A DNA stretch of 64,000 bases from Triticum aestivum. Lineage: Eukaryota > Streptophyta > Magnoliopsida > Poales > Poaceae. The DNA lies in NCBI RefSeq assembly GCF_018294505.1, contig NC_057800.1:169627703-169691702 (forward strand), given 5' to 3'. Below the pieces are notes generated by a model that was not told where the DNA came from, made no database searches, and saw only the letters and a program-made list of their open reading frames with translations. The translations under genes and the position numbers were made by a program. This document shows, piece by piece, positions 10,886 to 23,216 of the stretch (position 1 is its first letter; the number at the start of each line of letters is the position of its first letter).

Positions 10886-11491
10886 AGCACCCAAACACGA
10901 GCAATTAGTAAGGGAACTGTAGTGCCCAAAGCACGAGGACCACCACTCCGAATCCCAACTCAATGCTTAAAGGAGAAGAAGATTTGTTCTCAGGTCAGGT
11001 TATGTAGCATTGGTTCATACTCCTTTGCTCTTGCATTACTGTATTTACTCATACCAACTATTTTCAAATTTGAAGGATGGAATTGAAACTCCAATGGTGC
11101 AACAGGTATGTTTTAAACCTGTTTCTTTAACAGGTTTGCGGTTGTAACCTTCTCTATGTTGATTTCAGTTCCAATTGAATAAACAGTTATGTTCTCATGT
11201 CATGCACATTACAAGTGTTGTTATTGCTCTATAGTTACCCACACTTATATTCTGTCTATTCTGCTTTGTCTTGAACAAATATTATTTGAACTGTGTCTCT
11301 ATCTTGATTTGGCAACAAAAACTAGAATGATATAGACCATAAAGTGACCATGGTACATAGATATATGTTTGTTTCATGTTGTTATCCTGTCCACTTTACT
11401 ACTGAACTCATTTACCAAAATGAGTTTCATATACAACATGGTAAACATGTGATGTGTCTGGTTGTTTCTCTTTTAGAATGCGGACAAAATA

Positions 11492-11914
11492 TTGGAGAAC
11501 AGTACCGCGTTATCCAATGGTAAAGGAAGTAATGCAGATAAGGTTCAAGATAGTGAGACATCCATGTTGGTCTTCAAGAAAGCTGATAAAAACTATCTTG
11601 ACGACAGTGAGGGAATCCAAAAGTCTTGTCTTGATGTAGTGTTCGAGTTACTGGCCACTACTGCTGGCATAAGCTCTTCGAACTCGCTGCCTGAATCAGT
11701 TCGTCTTCTTAAGTCTCAACTTCAAGTTGAAAGACATCGATCAGATGTGCTGTGACAGGAAGCTGAAGTACTGAGGAAGTCCCTGCAGAATTCAGATGCA
11801 TATTTTCTGGTGCAATAGCAAGCGCTGGAGGATTTAAGCGCCAAATAAGAGAATGTTAATAAGCTTGCTAAGCATCTTGCCAGCATTATGGGTACCCAGG
11901 ATATTGTTTCTTGA
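11492..11914 (+). pseudogene. CACTA accessory protein, C-terminal part (helical, coiled-coil-like)
   Basis: One frame runs from 11492 to a stop at 11912-11914, broken by stops at 11753-11755, 11816-11818 and 11846-11848. The peptide contains a Leu-rich region with heptad-like spacing (SVRLLKSQLQVE, EAEVLRKSLQ, QALEDLSAK, NVNKLAKHL), suggesting a dimerising coiled coil. A splice acceptor (TTTTAG) precedes it near 11475, so it is probably the last exon of the same gene as the duplicated exons. This fits a TNPA-like or other accessory protein, but no specific domain is recognised. Confidence 0.5.
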
Positions 11915-12180
11915 GATCTTCTGAAGTGGCTACAGTTCTGGATTTGTTTTGCTGCGGCGTTTATTTGTGCTGGTCGCCAACTTTGACAACCAGTGTATAT
12001 GATATGCTGCTTTGTTCCCCATATTTGCACTGGTGGCGAACTTTGATGCCCAGTGATGTGTAATAGCCATGATAGACTAGCGTTAGTTGCTTGCTTATTT
12101 ATTTCCTTGTTGTCTTGTTTATTTGTTTGCTTGTAGTCATTGTAGTTCTTTTTCCGCGGTTAGCTAGTGGCTGCAATAAC

Positions 12181-12662
12181 CTATTTTTTAAAACTAGGCC
12201 ACAATAACCATGGGCTAATATTTACTGTAGCGACACTGGGCCTCCTACTGGCCATAGAAACAATGGGCCTTCTACGGACCGTAGAAACAATGGGTATTCT
12301 GCGGGCCGTATCATCAATGGGCCTTATACTGGCTGTATGATCGATTGGCCAAACATGGGCCAAACAGACCGCATTATGACTGTAAACGGGCTAGAGTTGG
12401 AATCGTCCATTCATGGGCCGACCATAACGGGCCATCGTTAATAGGCCGTATTTGATGACGCTATGAAAATGGCCCAATGTATTAACGGACCACAAACGGA
12501 CCGACTGTAACCACGGGCTGAATTTGGCCACAAGTAGAAAATGACAGTAATGGGCCGTAAGGAAACGAATGCTGGAAATGAGCCCAAGAATAAATGGGCT
12601 CTGAGAAGGCCGAAAGATAACATGGGCTGGAAACGGCCCAACAGAATAACGGGCCGTTAATG
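12181..12662 (+). repeat. CACTA subterminal GGGCC-rich repeats (left of element C)
   Basis: Many degenerate copies of an approximately 20-30 bp motif centred on GGGCC or GGCCGT occur in both orientations. The same composition resumes after element C, so this is one region split by the insertion. Subterminal repeats of CACTA elements are binding sites for the element's own protein. Confidence 0.65.
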
Positions 12663-12667
12663 GGTAT
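12663..12667. other. Target-site duplication of element C, left copy
   Basis: GGTAT immediately precedes the LTR terminus TGAAAG. The identical 5-mer follows the other LTR at 27195-27199. Confidence 0.9.
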
Positions 12668-14050
12668 TGAAAGTGCGTTATATCGACTAGAGGGGGGGTG
12701 AATAGGCGAGTTTTATGAAAGTCTTCAAAACGTGGGAGTTATGAAGACAAACAGTGAAGATTTTGCCTATTACTATGCAGCGGAAGTTAGATTACACTAG
12801 GCAAGCCATGGTCAAGTATTCAATAGAGTGAAAGAACAAAGACAAACAGCTGCAGTGTAATAAGGATCAGGTAGGAAGAAGTTATGAAGCCAAACAGATC
12901 ATACATTCATGTTGTGAAGACAAAAGATAGAGCAAGCATGCAATGGCTTCACAATGAGTAACAATAAGAAAAAGGAAGTGAAGATGAAACCGATGACTTG
13001 TTGAAGACAATGACGTGTTGGACCAGTTCCAGTTGCTGTGACAACTGTACGTCTGGTTGGAGCGGCTAGGTATTTAAACCTTAGGACACACAGTCCCGGA
13101 CACCCAGTCCTGAACACGCAGCTCATGACACCAAGTCCTCACCGTATTCTCCTTGAGCTAAGGTCACATAGTCCTCGCCCAATTACTCTGGTAAGTCTTC
13201 AAGGTAGACTCCCAAACCTTCACAGACTTCGTTCACTGGCAATCCACAATGTCTCTTGGATGCTCTGAACGCGACGCCTAACCGTTTGGAGGATTCACAG
13301 TCCTCAAGTGTAATAAGTCTTCAAATCACACAGACAAGAAGACTTAAGTGATGCCCAATGTTCTCTGGCTCTGGGTGGTTAGGGCTTTTCTCCTCGCTAG
13401 GAATTTTCTCTCAAAGGCTTCGAGGTGGGTTGCTCTCAAACGACAAAAGCCGTGCACTGAAATCTGAGCAGCCAACCGTTTATGGTTGTAGGGGGTGGGC
13501 TATTTATAGCCACTTGGCAACCCGACCTGATTTGTCCGAAATGACCTTGGGTCACTAAGGAACTGACACGTGTCTCAACGGTCAGATTTCAAACTCTCAT
13601 GGCAACTTTACTTGGGCTACAAGCAAAGCTGACTTGTCCGGCTCTGGACAATATTCGCTCTCATTGTCTTCACTCGAAGACATAGGTTTTTTTGGTTTAG
13701 GCATCACTTCAGTCATTCTGACTGGTTCTCCTGGACCCCACTTAACAGTACGGTGGTTCCTATGACTCAACACAAAAGAAAAAGAACTACGAAAGATCTA
13801 AGTCTTCGAGCTCCATAGGCTTCATAACGTGTCTTCTTTTGTCATAGTCTTCAATGTGAATATCTTCATATACCACCTTTGGCTTCAATGTCTTCATACA
13901 TTTTTAGGGGTCATCTTTGGTAGTAAAACCGAATCAATGAGGGACTTCTACCTGTGTTATCCTGCAATTCTCACAAACACATTAGTCCCTCAACTAGGTT
14001 TGTCGTCAATACTCCAAAACCAACTAGGGGTGGCACTAGATGCACTTACA
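12668..14050 (-). repeat. 3' LTR of element C
   Basis: 1383 bp. On the minus strand it starts TGTAAGTGC and ends CTTTCA. It carries 13 GAAGAC/GTCTTC hexamers by hand count and a TATA-like box at 13500-13511. Confidence 0.95.
13500..13511 (-). promoter_or_regulatory. TATA box in 3' LTR of element C
   Basis: Minus-strand GGCTATAAATAG followed by a C-rich stretch. The same site occurs in the 5' LTR (26644-26655) and in element B (4555-4566). Confidence 0.65.
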
Positions 14051-14066
14051 ATCTCCCCCTTTTTGG
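14051..14066 (-). promoter_or_regulatory. Polypurine tract of element C
   Basis: Minus-strand A-run followed by GGGGGAGAT, abutting the 3' LTR start. Confidence 0.85.
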
Positions 14067-14585
14067 TGATTGATGACAAACTAGTTGAAGTTTTCAACGG
14101 GGAATATAGTCTGTGAAATTGTAAAGGATAAGGAATTGTCTTCATAAGTTGCAAGGGCTCCCCCTGAAGATGTGCATATAAGTTAATTTGCTTTTGGAAT
14201 GCAAATGCACATGGCAGGTTGTACTTGTGGAGATCCACTTCAGCTTATGATGACAATCCACTATGCATGTGAAAGTATATGAAGATAATGACATGCATAA
14301 TGGAAAATGGATGTCTGCAGAATGAGCTAAGTGCGGAATTTATCGTCGCACATGCGGAATTTATCTTCGCAAAACAGGGTGGCAAACAAGTAGCAGACAA
14401 CCATCTGGTTTAAGTGTTACAACTCATAACAACCAAATGAAGCAAAAACGAGAGTTGTAAGCACGAAGCAAAATATAGCAAAACATAAAGCACCCGCCCA
14501 TATGGACCCGCTTGAAGACTATCAACCCATATGCTTCTCCCCCTTTTGTCAGCAAGGACCAAAAAGGTTTGAAGACATAGAGTGT
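14067..14585 (-). other. Non-coding spacer between post-pol gene and 3' LTR of element C
   Basis: No supported ORF. It is collinear with 5117-5636 of element B. Confidence 0.6.
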
Positions 14586-17500
14586 CTACTCGTTTCCAGG
14601 AGCAGCAGGGTCGTTGGAGGTGTTTGGCGGTGCAGAGGAGCTTGGAGGTGCTGAAGCAGGTGGCGGTGATGTAGCATCGTCTTCTTCATCAATGATTTTG
14701 GCAGTGACTGTGGCGGCAGATGAAGAAAACTTAGAGTCTTCAAGTGATGGTGTGTTGCGCATCACAGCCCTTCTAGGAGGTGTGGTGTCAAACTTGAATC
14801 GCTCAGTGAAGCCATCCTCTTCAAGTTCAACTTCAGTACATATCATTGATAGTCCTTTCCATGTACGACGACAGGTTTCATGAGTGACGAAAGCATTCTT
14901 CGTGGCAAGATTTCGAAGACGATTAACATCCACCAAGAGGCTTTTCATCTGACGCTTTAGCCAGTCGTGATGCCTATCTTGTTTTTGATGAAGGGCCACA
15001 AGAAGCTCTCGGTCATTGAGAACACGAGCGCGCTTCTTGGGTCTTGAAGCAGTTGCACTATCAGTGGCTTCAGTTGAAGCAGGGTGTGGCGCACGTGTAG
15101 TGCCAGCCAAAGGATACACCCTGGAGATGGCTTCAACACCTTCATCGTTTTGAGTGAAGCTCTGGTGTTCTGCATTCTGAAGACTCAAAGGTTGCTTGGC
15201 AGGCTCAGGATATATAGCTTCAGTAGAGGTATCCACATCAGGCAAGAAGATCCGATGGTTGCGGGCCGAGGGCTGATATGAAATCGTAGAGTGAAGCTTG
15301 ATCAGTCTCATTACCCAAGGAGCATAGAACTTCAAACCAAACAGATCTGAGCCTGATGCAGCGAGTTGGCGTATGAAGAAATCCTGTGCGTTGAAGCATT
15401 TTCCATGAAGGATACAGAATATCAGAGTCTTCATTGCACCCTCAATCTTGGCATTTGGAGAGTGCCCTTTAATAGGCCAGAGAGTCCGCCGGATAATGTG
15501 ATAGATTGTTCTGGGCAGGTACTCAAAGTCTTCAACGAAGAACTCTGTTGGATAAGGAGCATCGAGAGGCAGTGGCTTCATCATGGAGAGCATCTGACTC
15601 ATATTTGGTTCAGGCCTCTGGAATATGCTCTCAAGAGCTTCAGTGTGTAGTGGACAACCTTCCTCCAAGAGTTCGCCAGGAGTGGGCAGGCCGGTGAGCT
15701 CAATGATATCGAATGCATTGGCTTCGTGATGGACATTGCCGGTCATCCACTCCAGGGCCCAAGTCTTCGGATCTCTGTTGTATCCCTTGATGTGTAGGGT
15801 GGCATAGAATTGCAACAGAAGCTCTTCATTCCAGTGCTCTTCATCAGTTATAAACGGCAGCAGACCCACTTGCTTGAAGCAATCCAGCGCTTCCTCTAAG
15901 CAGGGCAGACCAGCAATGGCTTCAACATCAAGGCGCTTGTGAGGGAAGATGCGACCTTGGTTGTATAGGATGCATGAATAGTAGCTGCACTGACGATAGC
16001 TCCAGAACCTATCTGATGAAATCCTTTCCCTTGAATAGGGGTTCTTGGAGCTATTGAAGAACGTATTATCTGTCATGAAGCTATTGATGTCAAAGGAGCC
16101 AGGTGCTGATGCAGGACCTGGGAATCTTGGCAGCCTTGGGACTGGCTTCTGGACATGAGGCCTGTGCTCAACATGAGGACCAGCAACAGACTCAGGAACA
16201 GAAGTGTCTGGATCAGTAGCTTCGCTGTCTGCTGAAGCTTTTGGTGGGGAGGGCTCCACATTGGCTTCAGTGTGTGTTGTGGCAGCCTCAACATTTTCAG
16301 CCTCCGCTTGGCTAGCTGGAGGGTCAGTCACAAGCATGTTCTCCTGGAGAACTGCTTCTTGGTGTAGCGGGGGAGTGGGATCTTGTGGTACTTCTTCATT
16401 TTCTTCGGCTGATGCAGCAGGAATGTCTTCAGCATAGACTTGAGGCCTTGGACCTTTGCGAAGCCTGCGGAACGCAGATGACGCTTGTGGGGTTGGAGTG
16501 GGCTGGGCCTCAAAGTCTTCTTCCTCTTGAGGGCGATCCGCCCATGATGCATCTTGTGCAATTGGCGTCAGAGGACGACCAATGCTGATGAGCTCGCTTT
16601 GTTCATACTGAGGAAGGGCTGCATCATCTTGTACATTGTCCTGATGACCAATGTCTTCAGCAGCAATGGGGTCGGCTGCTGGTATGTCTTCAGCTTCAGG
16701 AGCCTCTGTGGAAGCAGGCTCATGAACCGTCAGTTGACGTTCTGCGTTTGGGTGCACCATAGCAATAGGTTCAACTATCAAGGGCTCTGTGGGAGCAGCC
16801 CGAGATTTCTTGATCTTTCTCTTCTTCTTGCTGGGGGCAGTAGGAGAGGCTTCAGAGCTCTTCCTCTTCCTGGCTTCAGCCTCAGCAGTTCTTGTCTTTT
16901 TGAGCTCTGAAGCTATTGACCGGCTCTTTGGCTTCGAGCCAGTTGTTGCAGTTGGGAAGACAATTGGAACTGCTTCTTGCCTTGGTGCCTCTGGTTCAGC
17001 TGGAACAGTCTTCTTCTTTTTCTTTGCGGCCATCTTGGGGTCGATGCCAGGACGCCCAAGTGCCTTGCGCTTCTCGGCCTCATTGTAGGCCTGCACACAT
17101 CTATCTGCCAGAGACTTCATCCGCTCACGTGAACCTTGAGCTTCTGCATGCTTCTTCAGAAAGTTTTCCTTAAGTTCATGCAACATGGTCTTGAAGCTCT
17201 TCACTTCTTGCACGCTGAGCTTGGCAATATGCTTCTTGAACTGAGCCTTTTCATAATCAATTTTCTGCTTCAGTTCAACTATGCGCTGGGCAATAGCAAG
17301 TTCTGAAGCAATAGCGCCTTGGAATGCGATGCTGAGGCCAACGGGCAGCTGCAGATCTTCGAAGCTGATGTCTGGTGAGGCAAACCATTCGTCGATGAAA
17401 TTGTGGATGATGGCGACATCAAAGAGAGGCAAATTGTTGAAGATTTCAGCTTCTTCTTTGCTCTTGATGAGCTGCTCTAGAGCGTCATCTCCAAGATCTT

Positions 17501-18341
17501 CATCACTTGACAGATCTATGGCTTCACAGCGCAGGATGGCAGCAGCTGTGAGCTCTTTGCCGGTGTGTGGCTGAGGCACTTTGGCCTTCTGCGGCTTGGA
17601 GACGCGGGATACGTCTTCAGACTGCACACTGTCTTCAGGAGGTGCAGTTGCCAATGGCTTCGCCCTTGTGATTTTTGATGAAGGGGCTAGCTTTGAAGCT
17701 TTTGGCTTCTTAGGCTACTTAGGCTTCGCCACTGCAGGCACTGCAGGCGCTTCATCAGACTCAGTGTCAGCTGCAGGCTCATTCACTGCAGTCCCTTGAA
17801 CCAAGATGTAGGTGATGAGGCCTTCGAGGTTTGCAAACGGACCGATGACATTGGGTTCTGCTTCGCGTGTGCCATCTGCGCTTGGTGCTGAGGGACCAGG
17901 GTTGAAGTCTAACCCAAATTTCTTCTTGTTCTGCTTCGCTAATTGTTGGGCAAACTGGAAGTTGCGCTTGAACAGATTGTCGTCACGACACCAGAGGAGT
18001 GACGACGGATGCGCATCATCAGGCTGTGGTCCTCGGACCATGCATGGGTAGAAGCTTTGGGCAATAGCTTCATCTCTGGACCTGGGTACAAGGTTCTTGT
18101 AAATGATGTCCCCCCACGGTTTCTTGATGGCACTTTTCTCAGCATACTCTTGGATTGTGAAGCGGTATTTGAACCATTGTTCTGCCCAATAGCGTCGAAT
18201 CCATTGGATTCGGGTCTTGCGCTGCCCATAATTCTCTTCTGGATCTGTTTTATATATTTCTGCCAGGTCTTCAGGCAGATCTTTGGAAGTTCCTTCACGT
18301 CACTGTCTGCCCCCCTTCCTTGCTACTGCTTCTGAAGCCAT
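14586..18341 (-). pseudogene. Post-pol (envelope-position) gene of element C
   Basis: A single frame of 1252 codons can be followed from an ATG at 18341 (MASEAVARKGG) to a stop at 14586, interrupted by in-frame stops at 18300-18302 and 17715-17717. The largest open block begins at 17654 (1022 residues), but the same frame continues upstream through a coherent N-terminal region (RKTRIQWIRRYW, EYAEKS, YPCMVRGPQPDD). The layout is a basic N-terminal domain, a low-complexity Lys/Ala/Pro middle with two coiled-coil-like stretches, then a globular part with HWNEELLLQFYATLH, GLPTPGE, RTIYHIIRRTLW and SARNH, and an acidic Ser/Pro-rich tail. I see no transmembrane segment. Function unknown. Confidence 0.8.
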
Positions 18342-19779
18342 AAACTTTAACTTGAAAGGCTTCAAAACTTTCAAAGGCTTCAAAGGCTTTCTTTTGCTGG
18401 ACCAACAGGAACTAGCTTCAGGAGAGTTTATGTGATGCTGTAGGAATTCTGCAAATGAATGCAGACTATGAGAACCGAAGGATTCTCCCACGGACATGTA
18501 CCTGTGACAGCATTAAGGTGTGAGGGAAGGGGAATAGGTCATATGCATTCTCAGAAGGTTTTGAAGATTAATCAGTTTAGAAGACATTGACCTCATCGTG
18601 CGAAGACATTCACTCATAGATAAGAAGTTGGTTCCAGATTTGTATGAACCCACAGATCAGTACAAGTGAGGAATCTAACTACTTCATGAAGCACAAGTGA
18701 ATATACTAGGCATGTTATGAGATGCAGATTGAGAGATCTAACTTGTGTGAAGATAAACTTCTTATGGTAGAAAGTGACAGAACCATGAGATCAAGACGGG
18801 CTGTAAAAAGAAGTTTATTTACCACACTTGGAACTGCTAGACGGAAGTGGGAGATGATGCCGAGCAGTTCAGTCCTCCATGCCCTAACTTGGCGACGGAA
18901 GACACCTACGGCGACGGCGGAGAGAACGATGTCCGCGGTCGGCGTGAGGACGGCGTCGGAGAGGTTGCGGCAGCGAAGCGCTTCGTCGCCGGCGTCGTCG
19001 AGAGCTAGCGGAGGCGCTAGGGTTCGTGCGAGGGTGGAAGAAGGAGATAATGACCGCGGTAAGTGTGAATTTATAGGCACAGGGGCGGCACTGTGCTATT
19101 ACACAGGTGCCCCTGGCGATTCGCATCTGAGAAACGCGTGGCCAGTTTGCGGAAGTTTGGGGTTTGTTCCACGTCCCACGCACGCCTGGATTGTCGGCCG
19201 GTCGTTCCTGCTTCTCCGGATTTTATGTGGAGGAATGAGCATTGAAAACGGACTTTATGGTTGTCTCTATATCTTCTGCTGACAAGGACGCAGTGAAGAT
19301 ATTCGACAGTTTCAATAGAATGCATATGACTTGGAGAGATAGAATTTGATATAGAAAGCATAGAGAGATTAGGGTCCAATCACATTCACTTAGTTCAAAA
19401 GATTCAACCAAGAAGACATAGCTATAAGTGAATGTTGTAGAGGACAGAACACTAGTATGTATATATCTATATAATCAACATAGTGAAGATAATCATGAAG
19501 ACATGTTAAGTTCGAAGCCAAACCAAATGTGAAGATATTGCAAGGTAACGCCATGAGTGAAACACTTCAAAATAGAACGTTTGGTGGTGGCGTTACCCAC
19601 CGTATAGGAAGTATTAGACCCAGACACGGCGCACAATTATCGTGGCGCTCTGAAGTCAAATTCCACATCAATGTATTCACACTTAGAATGTATGTCTTCA
19701 TTGATTTGAAGATATACTTCACTTCGTGTGTTGCACATCTAAGTCATCAATATGCATAAGGGTTAGGATGTGTGCTTGA
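18342..19779 (-). other. Leader region between pol and the post-pol gene of element C
   Basis: No ORF is supported. On the minus strand it contains a TATA-like box (19067-19077), then a GC-rich stretch (about 18885-19060) resembling a plant 5' untranslated leader (ACGAACCCTAG), a possible donor (GTAAAT near 18820), and a strong acceptor (TTCATTTGCAG) near 18449, about 110 bp before the ATG at 18341. This looks like an internal promoter plus intron serving the post-pol gene. That reading is inference from sequence alone. Confidence 0.5.
19067..19077 (-). promoter_or_regulatory. Possible internal TATA box for the post-pol gene of element C
   Basis: Minus-strand CCTATAAATTC lies directly upstream of the GC-rich leader, about 730 bp before the post-pol ATG. 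Confidence 0.4.
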
Positions 19780-22700
19780 TCACAGGACATTTGAGGATTC
19801 CAGGATATTTAGCTCACACCGTAACTTGCAAAATCTCTTCTCATCCAAGGGCTTGGTGAAGATATCTGCCAATTGTTCTTCAGTGTTGACGTGTATGATA
19901 TCAATGTCTTCCTTCACAACATGATCTCTGAGAAAGTGATGACGAATTTCAATGTGCTTTGTCTTCGAGTGCTGAACTGGGTTGTTGGCAATCTTGATGG
20001 CGCTTTCGTTGTTGCAGTAAAGTGGCACTTGCTTCAGATGAATGCCATAGTCCTTGAGTGTTTGCTTCATCCACAGAAGCTGAGCGCAGCAAGATCCAGC
20101 AGCAATGTATTCAGATTCAGCAGTGGAGAGAGATACACAGTTCTGTTTCTTTGAAGACCAACATACAAGTGATCATCCCAGAAAGTGACATGTGCCTGAT
20201 GTAGACTTGCGATCAACTTTGTCACCAGCATAATCAGCATCCGAAAATCCAACCAAATCAAACTCTGAGCCCTTTGGATACCATAATCCTAGAGTTGGGG
20301 TGTGAGCCAAATATCGAAGAATTAGCTTCACAGCTAAGTGATGCGACTCCTTTGGTGCCGCTTGAAATCGAGCACACATGCAAACACTAAGCATAATATC
20401 TGGCCTAGATGCACATAAATAAAGCAAAGAACCAATCATGGAGCGGTATACCTTTTGATCGAACTCTTTACCATTGTCGTCAGGACCTAGATGATGTTTG
20501 GCTGGCATTGGTGTTGTGAAGCCTTTGCAGTCTTGCATACCAAACTTCTTCAGGCAATCTTTAAGATACTTCTCTTGAGATATGAAGATGCCATTGCGTT
20601 GTTGTCATATTTGAAGACCAAGAAAGAACTTCAGCTCCCCCATCATGGACATCTGATATTGCTCTTGCATCATATATCCAAACTCTTCACTGTACTTCTG
20701 ATTGGTGCAGCCGAAGATAATGTCATCCACATATATTTGGCACACAAACAGTTCACCATCATATGTCTTCGTGAAAAGAGTGGGATCCAGGGAACCAGGT
20801 ATGAAGCCTTTGCTCTTCAGGAAGTATTTGAGTGTGTCATACCAGGCCCTAGGGGCTTGTTTGAGGCCATACAGTGCCTTGTTGAGCTTGTATACCATGT
20901 CAGGATGTTTTGGATTTTCAAAGCCAGGCGGTTGTGCAACATACACTTCTTGTTCAATCTTGCCATTAAGAAAGGCACTTTTCACATCCATTTGATATAG
21001 AAGTATGTTATGATGATTTGCATAGGCCAGCAGTATGCGTATGGCTTCAAGCCTAGCCACAGGAGCAAATGTTTCATCGAAGTCAATGCCCTCCACTTGA
21101 GTATATCCTTGAGCAACGAGACGAGCTTTGTTTCTGACAACTTGACCATGCTCATCTTGTTTGTTGCAGTATATCCATTTGGTGCCTATTATGTTGTGTT
21201 TCCGTGGATCAGGATGCTTAACAAGTTCCCATACATTATTCAGCTCAAACTGTTGAAGCTCTTCTTGCATAGCTTGAATCCATTCAGGTTCCATGAAGGC
21301 TTCTTCAACTTTCTTGGGTTCTGATATTGAGATGAATGCGAAGTGCCCACAGAAATTTGCTAGCTGAGTTGCCCTTGAACGAGTGAGTGGACCAGGTGCA
21401 TTGATGCTGTCAATTATTCTGTCAATCTGCACTTCATTGGCAACACGAGGATGTACAGGGCGAAGACTTTGCTCTTGCTGATCTGTGTTGTTGTTGGGTG
21501 GAATGTCTTCAGGCTGAGCATTGTCTTCATGTTGATCAGGTGCTGAGATGATAAGTTATTCTTCAGGATGAGCTTCAGAAGGTATAATCTCTCCAGTTCC
21601 CATAAGCTTGATTGATTCACTAGCTGGAACTTCATCTAGCACGTTTGGCAGTTGCTCTCTTTGTGAACCATTTGTCTCATCGAACCGCACATCCACTGTT
21701 TCAACAACTTTGTAATGAAAGAGGTTAAAGACTCTGTAGGAGTGCAAATCCTTTCCATATCCAAGCATAAAGCCCTCATGTGCTTTTGATGCAAACTTTG
21801 AGGTGTGGTGTGGGTCCTTGATCCAGCACCTTGAGCCAAATACTCTGAAGTAACTGACATTTGGCTTCTTGCCAGTTAGGAGTTCATAAGATGTCTTGTT
21901 CAGAAGCTTGTGAAGATAAACACGATTGATTGTATGACATGCAGTATCAATGGCTTCAGTCCAGAATTTTGTTGGAGTCTTGTATTCATCTAGCATCGTT
22001 CTGGCCATCTCAATGAGTGTTCTGTTCTTGCGTTCGACGACGCCATTTTGCTGTGGCGTGTATGGAGCTGAGAATTCATGTGTGATGCCCAAGGTATCAA
22101 GATATGTATCAAGGCCAGTGTTCTTGAATTCAGTGCCATTGTCACTTCTGATGTGTTTTATCTTGGCGCCAAAATTGTTCATAGCACGATTGGCGAAGCG
22201 TCTGAAGACATCCTGCACTTCAGTCTTGTAAAGGATTATGTGCACCCAAGTATATCTAGAGTAATCATCAACAATGACGAAGCCATAGAGGCAGGCAGTA
22301 GTAGTAAAAGTTGAGTAGTGAGTGGGGCCGAAAAGATCCATGTGGAGCAGTTCGAAGGGTTGAGTAGTAGTCATGATAGTCTTCGAGGGATGTTTTGCCC
22401 TTGTCATCTTCCCTGCTTCACAGGCACCGCATAAGTGATCTTTCTTGAACTTGACGCCCTCGATGCCTATGACATGCTTCTTCTTCGCAAGGGTGTGGAG
22501 GTTCCTCATGCCAGCATGCCCAAGCCTCCGATGCCAAAGCCAGCATTCTGAAGCTTTTTCAAGAAGACACACTGCAAGTTGTGGCCCTGCTGAGAAATCT
22601 ACCACGTACAGATCATCCTTTCGATACCCTTCAAACACTAGAGACTTGTCAGATTCCATTAGTACTAGGCAACGATATTTTCCAAACATTACGATCATGT

Positions 22701-22965
22701 TCAAATCGCAAAGCATTGAGACAGACATTAAGTTGAAGCCAAGGGATTCAACAAGCATGACTTTATCCATGTGTTGATCCTTTGAGATTGCAACTCTACC
22801 TAGACCCAATACCTTACTTTTACCAGTGTCAGCAAATGTGATGTGGCTCTTGTCGGATGGACGTAAGGTTGAGTCCATAAGAAGGCTTCTTTTGCCAGTC
22901 ATGTGATTTGTACACCCACTATCAATAATCCATTCTGAAGACTTTGAAGATGCTGGTGTCGTACC
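19780..22965 (-). pseudogene. pol: Copia pol (protease-integrase-RT-RNase H) of element C
   Basis: One frame can be followed from 22965 to a stop at 19780, broken by stops at 21556-21558, 20605-20607 and 20173-20175. In order: aspartic protease WIIDSGCTNHM (Asp near 22923); GAG-pre-integrase LWHRRLGHAGMRNLHTLAKK with a downstream CGAC; integrase catalytic Asp in LLHMDLFGP, Asp in IRSDNGTEFKN and Glu in NGVVERKNR; RT with [11 protein letters not shown] and YVDDIIFG; RNase H with GFSDADYAGD and KHIEIRHHF. Integrase before RT is diagnostic of Copia. The protein is cleaved into enzymes for reverse transcription and integration. The frame differs from gag and from a short linking ORF (23209-22922), so expression would need frameshifting or splicing. 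Non-functional as read. Confidence 0.92.
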
Positions 22966-23216
22966 CTATAGTGCAGTTAGGGGGATAGGCCTCACGAAGA
23001 GAATTGTGAAGCAAAAACATTTGATGAACCAGTGGGTTATGAACACTTAGATCCAGATTAGGACTAATAGGGAGAGTAGCATGCGATTCAGGAACGAAGT
23101 ACATAATGATGCCATTCGGGCATTTTATCTTGCGCCCTACAAGATTTTTAAGGTCCCCAGCAATAGCGTCAGAAGATTTCGGTTTTCTGCTGGAGACCTT
23201 TCCCTGCAAAAGAGAG

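Noticed and set aside
13038..13558. ORFs of 66-76 residues repeated in both LTRs of element C (also 26182-26702)
   Set aside because: They recur only because the LTR is duplicated. They lie in U3/R sequence and several lie opposite to the element's direction.
18722..19282. Plus-strand ORF of 186 residues over the GC-rich leader of element C
   Set aside because: Stops are rare in this GC-rich stretch. The orientation is opposite to the element, and the region is better explained as an untranslated leader.
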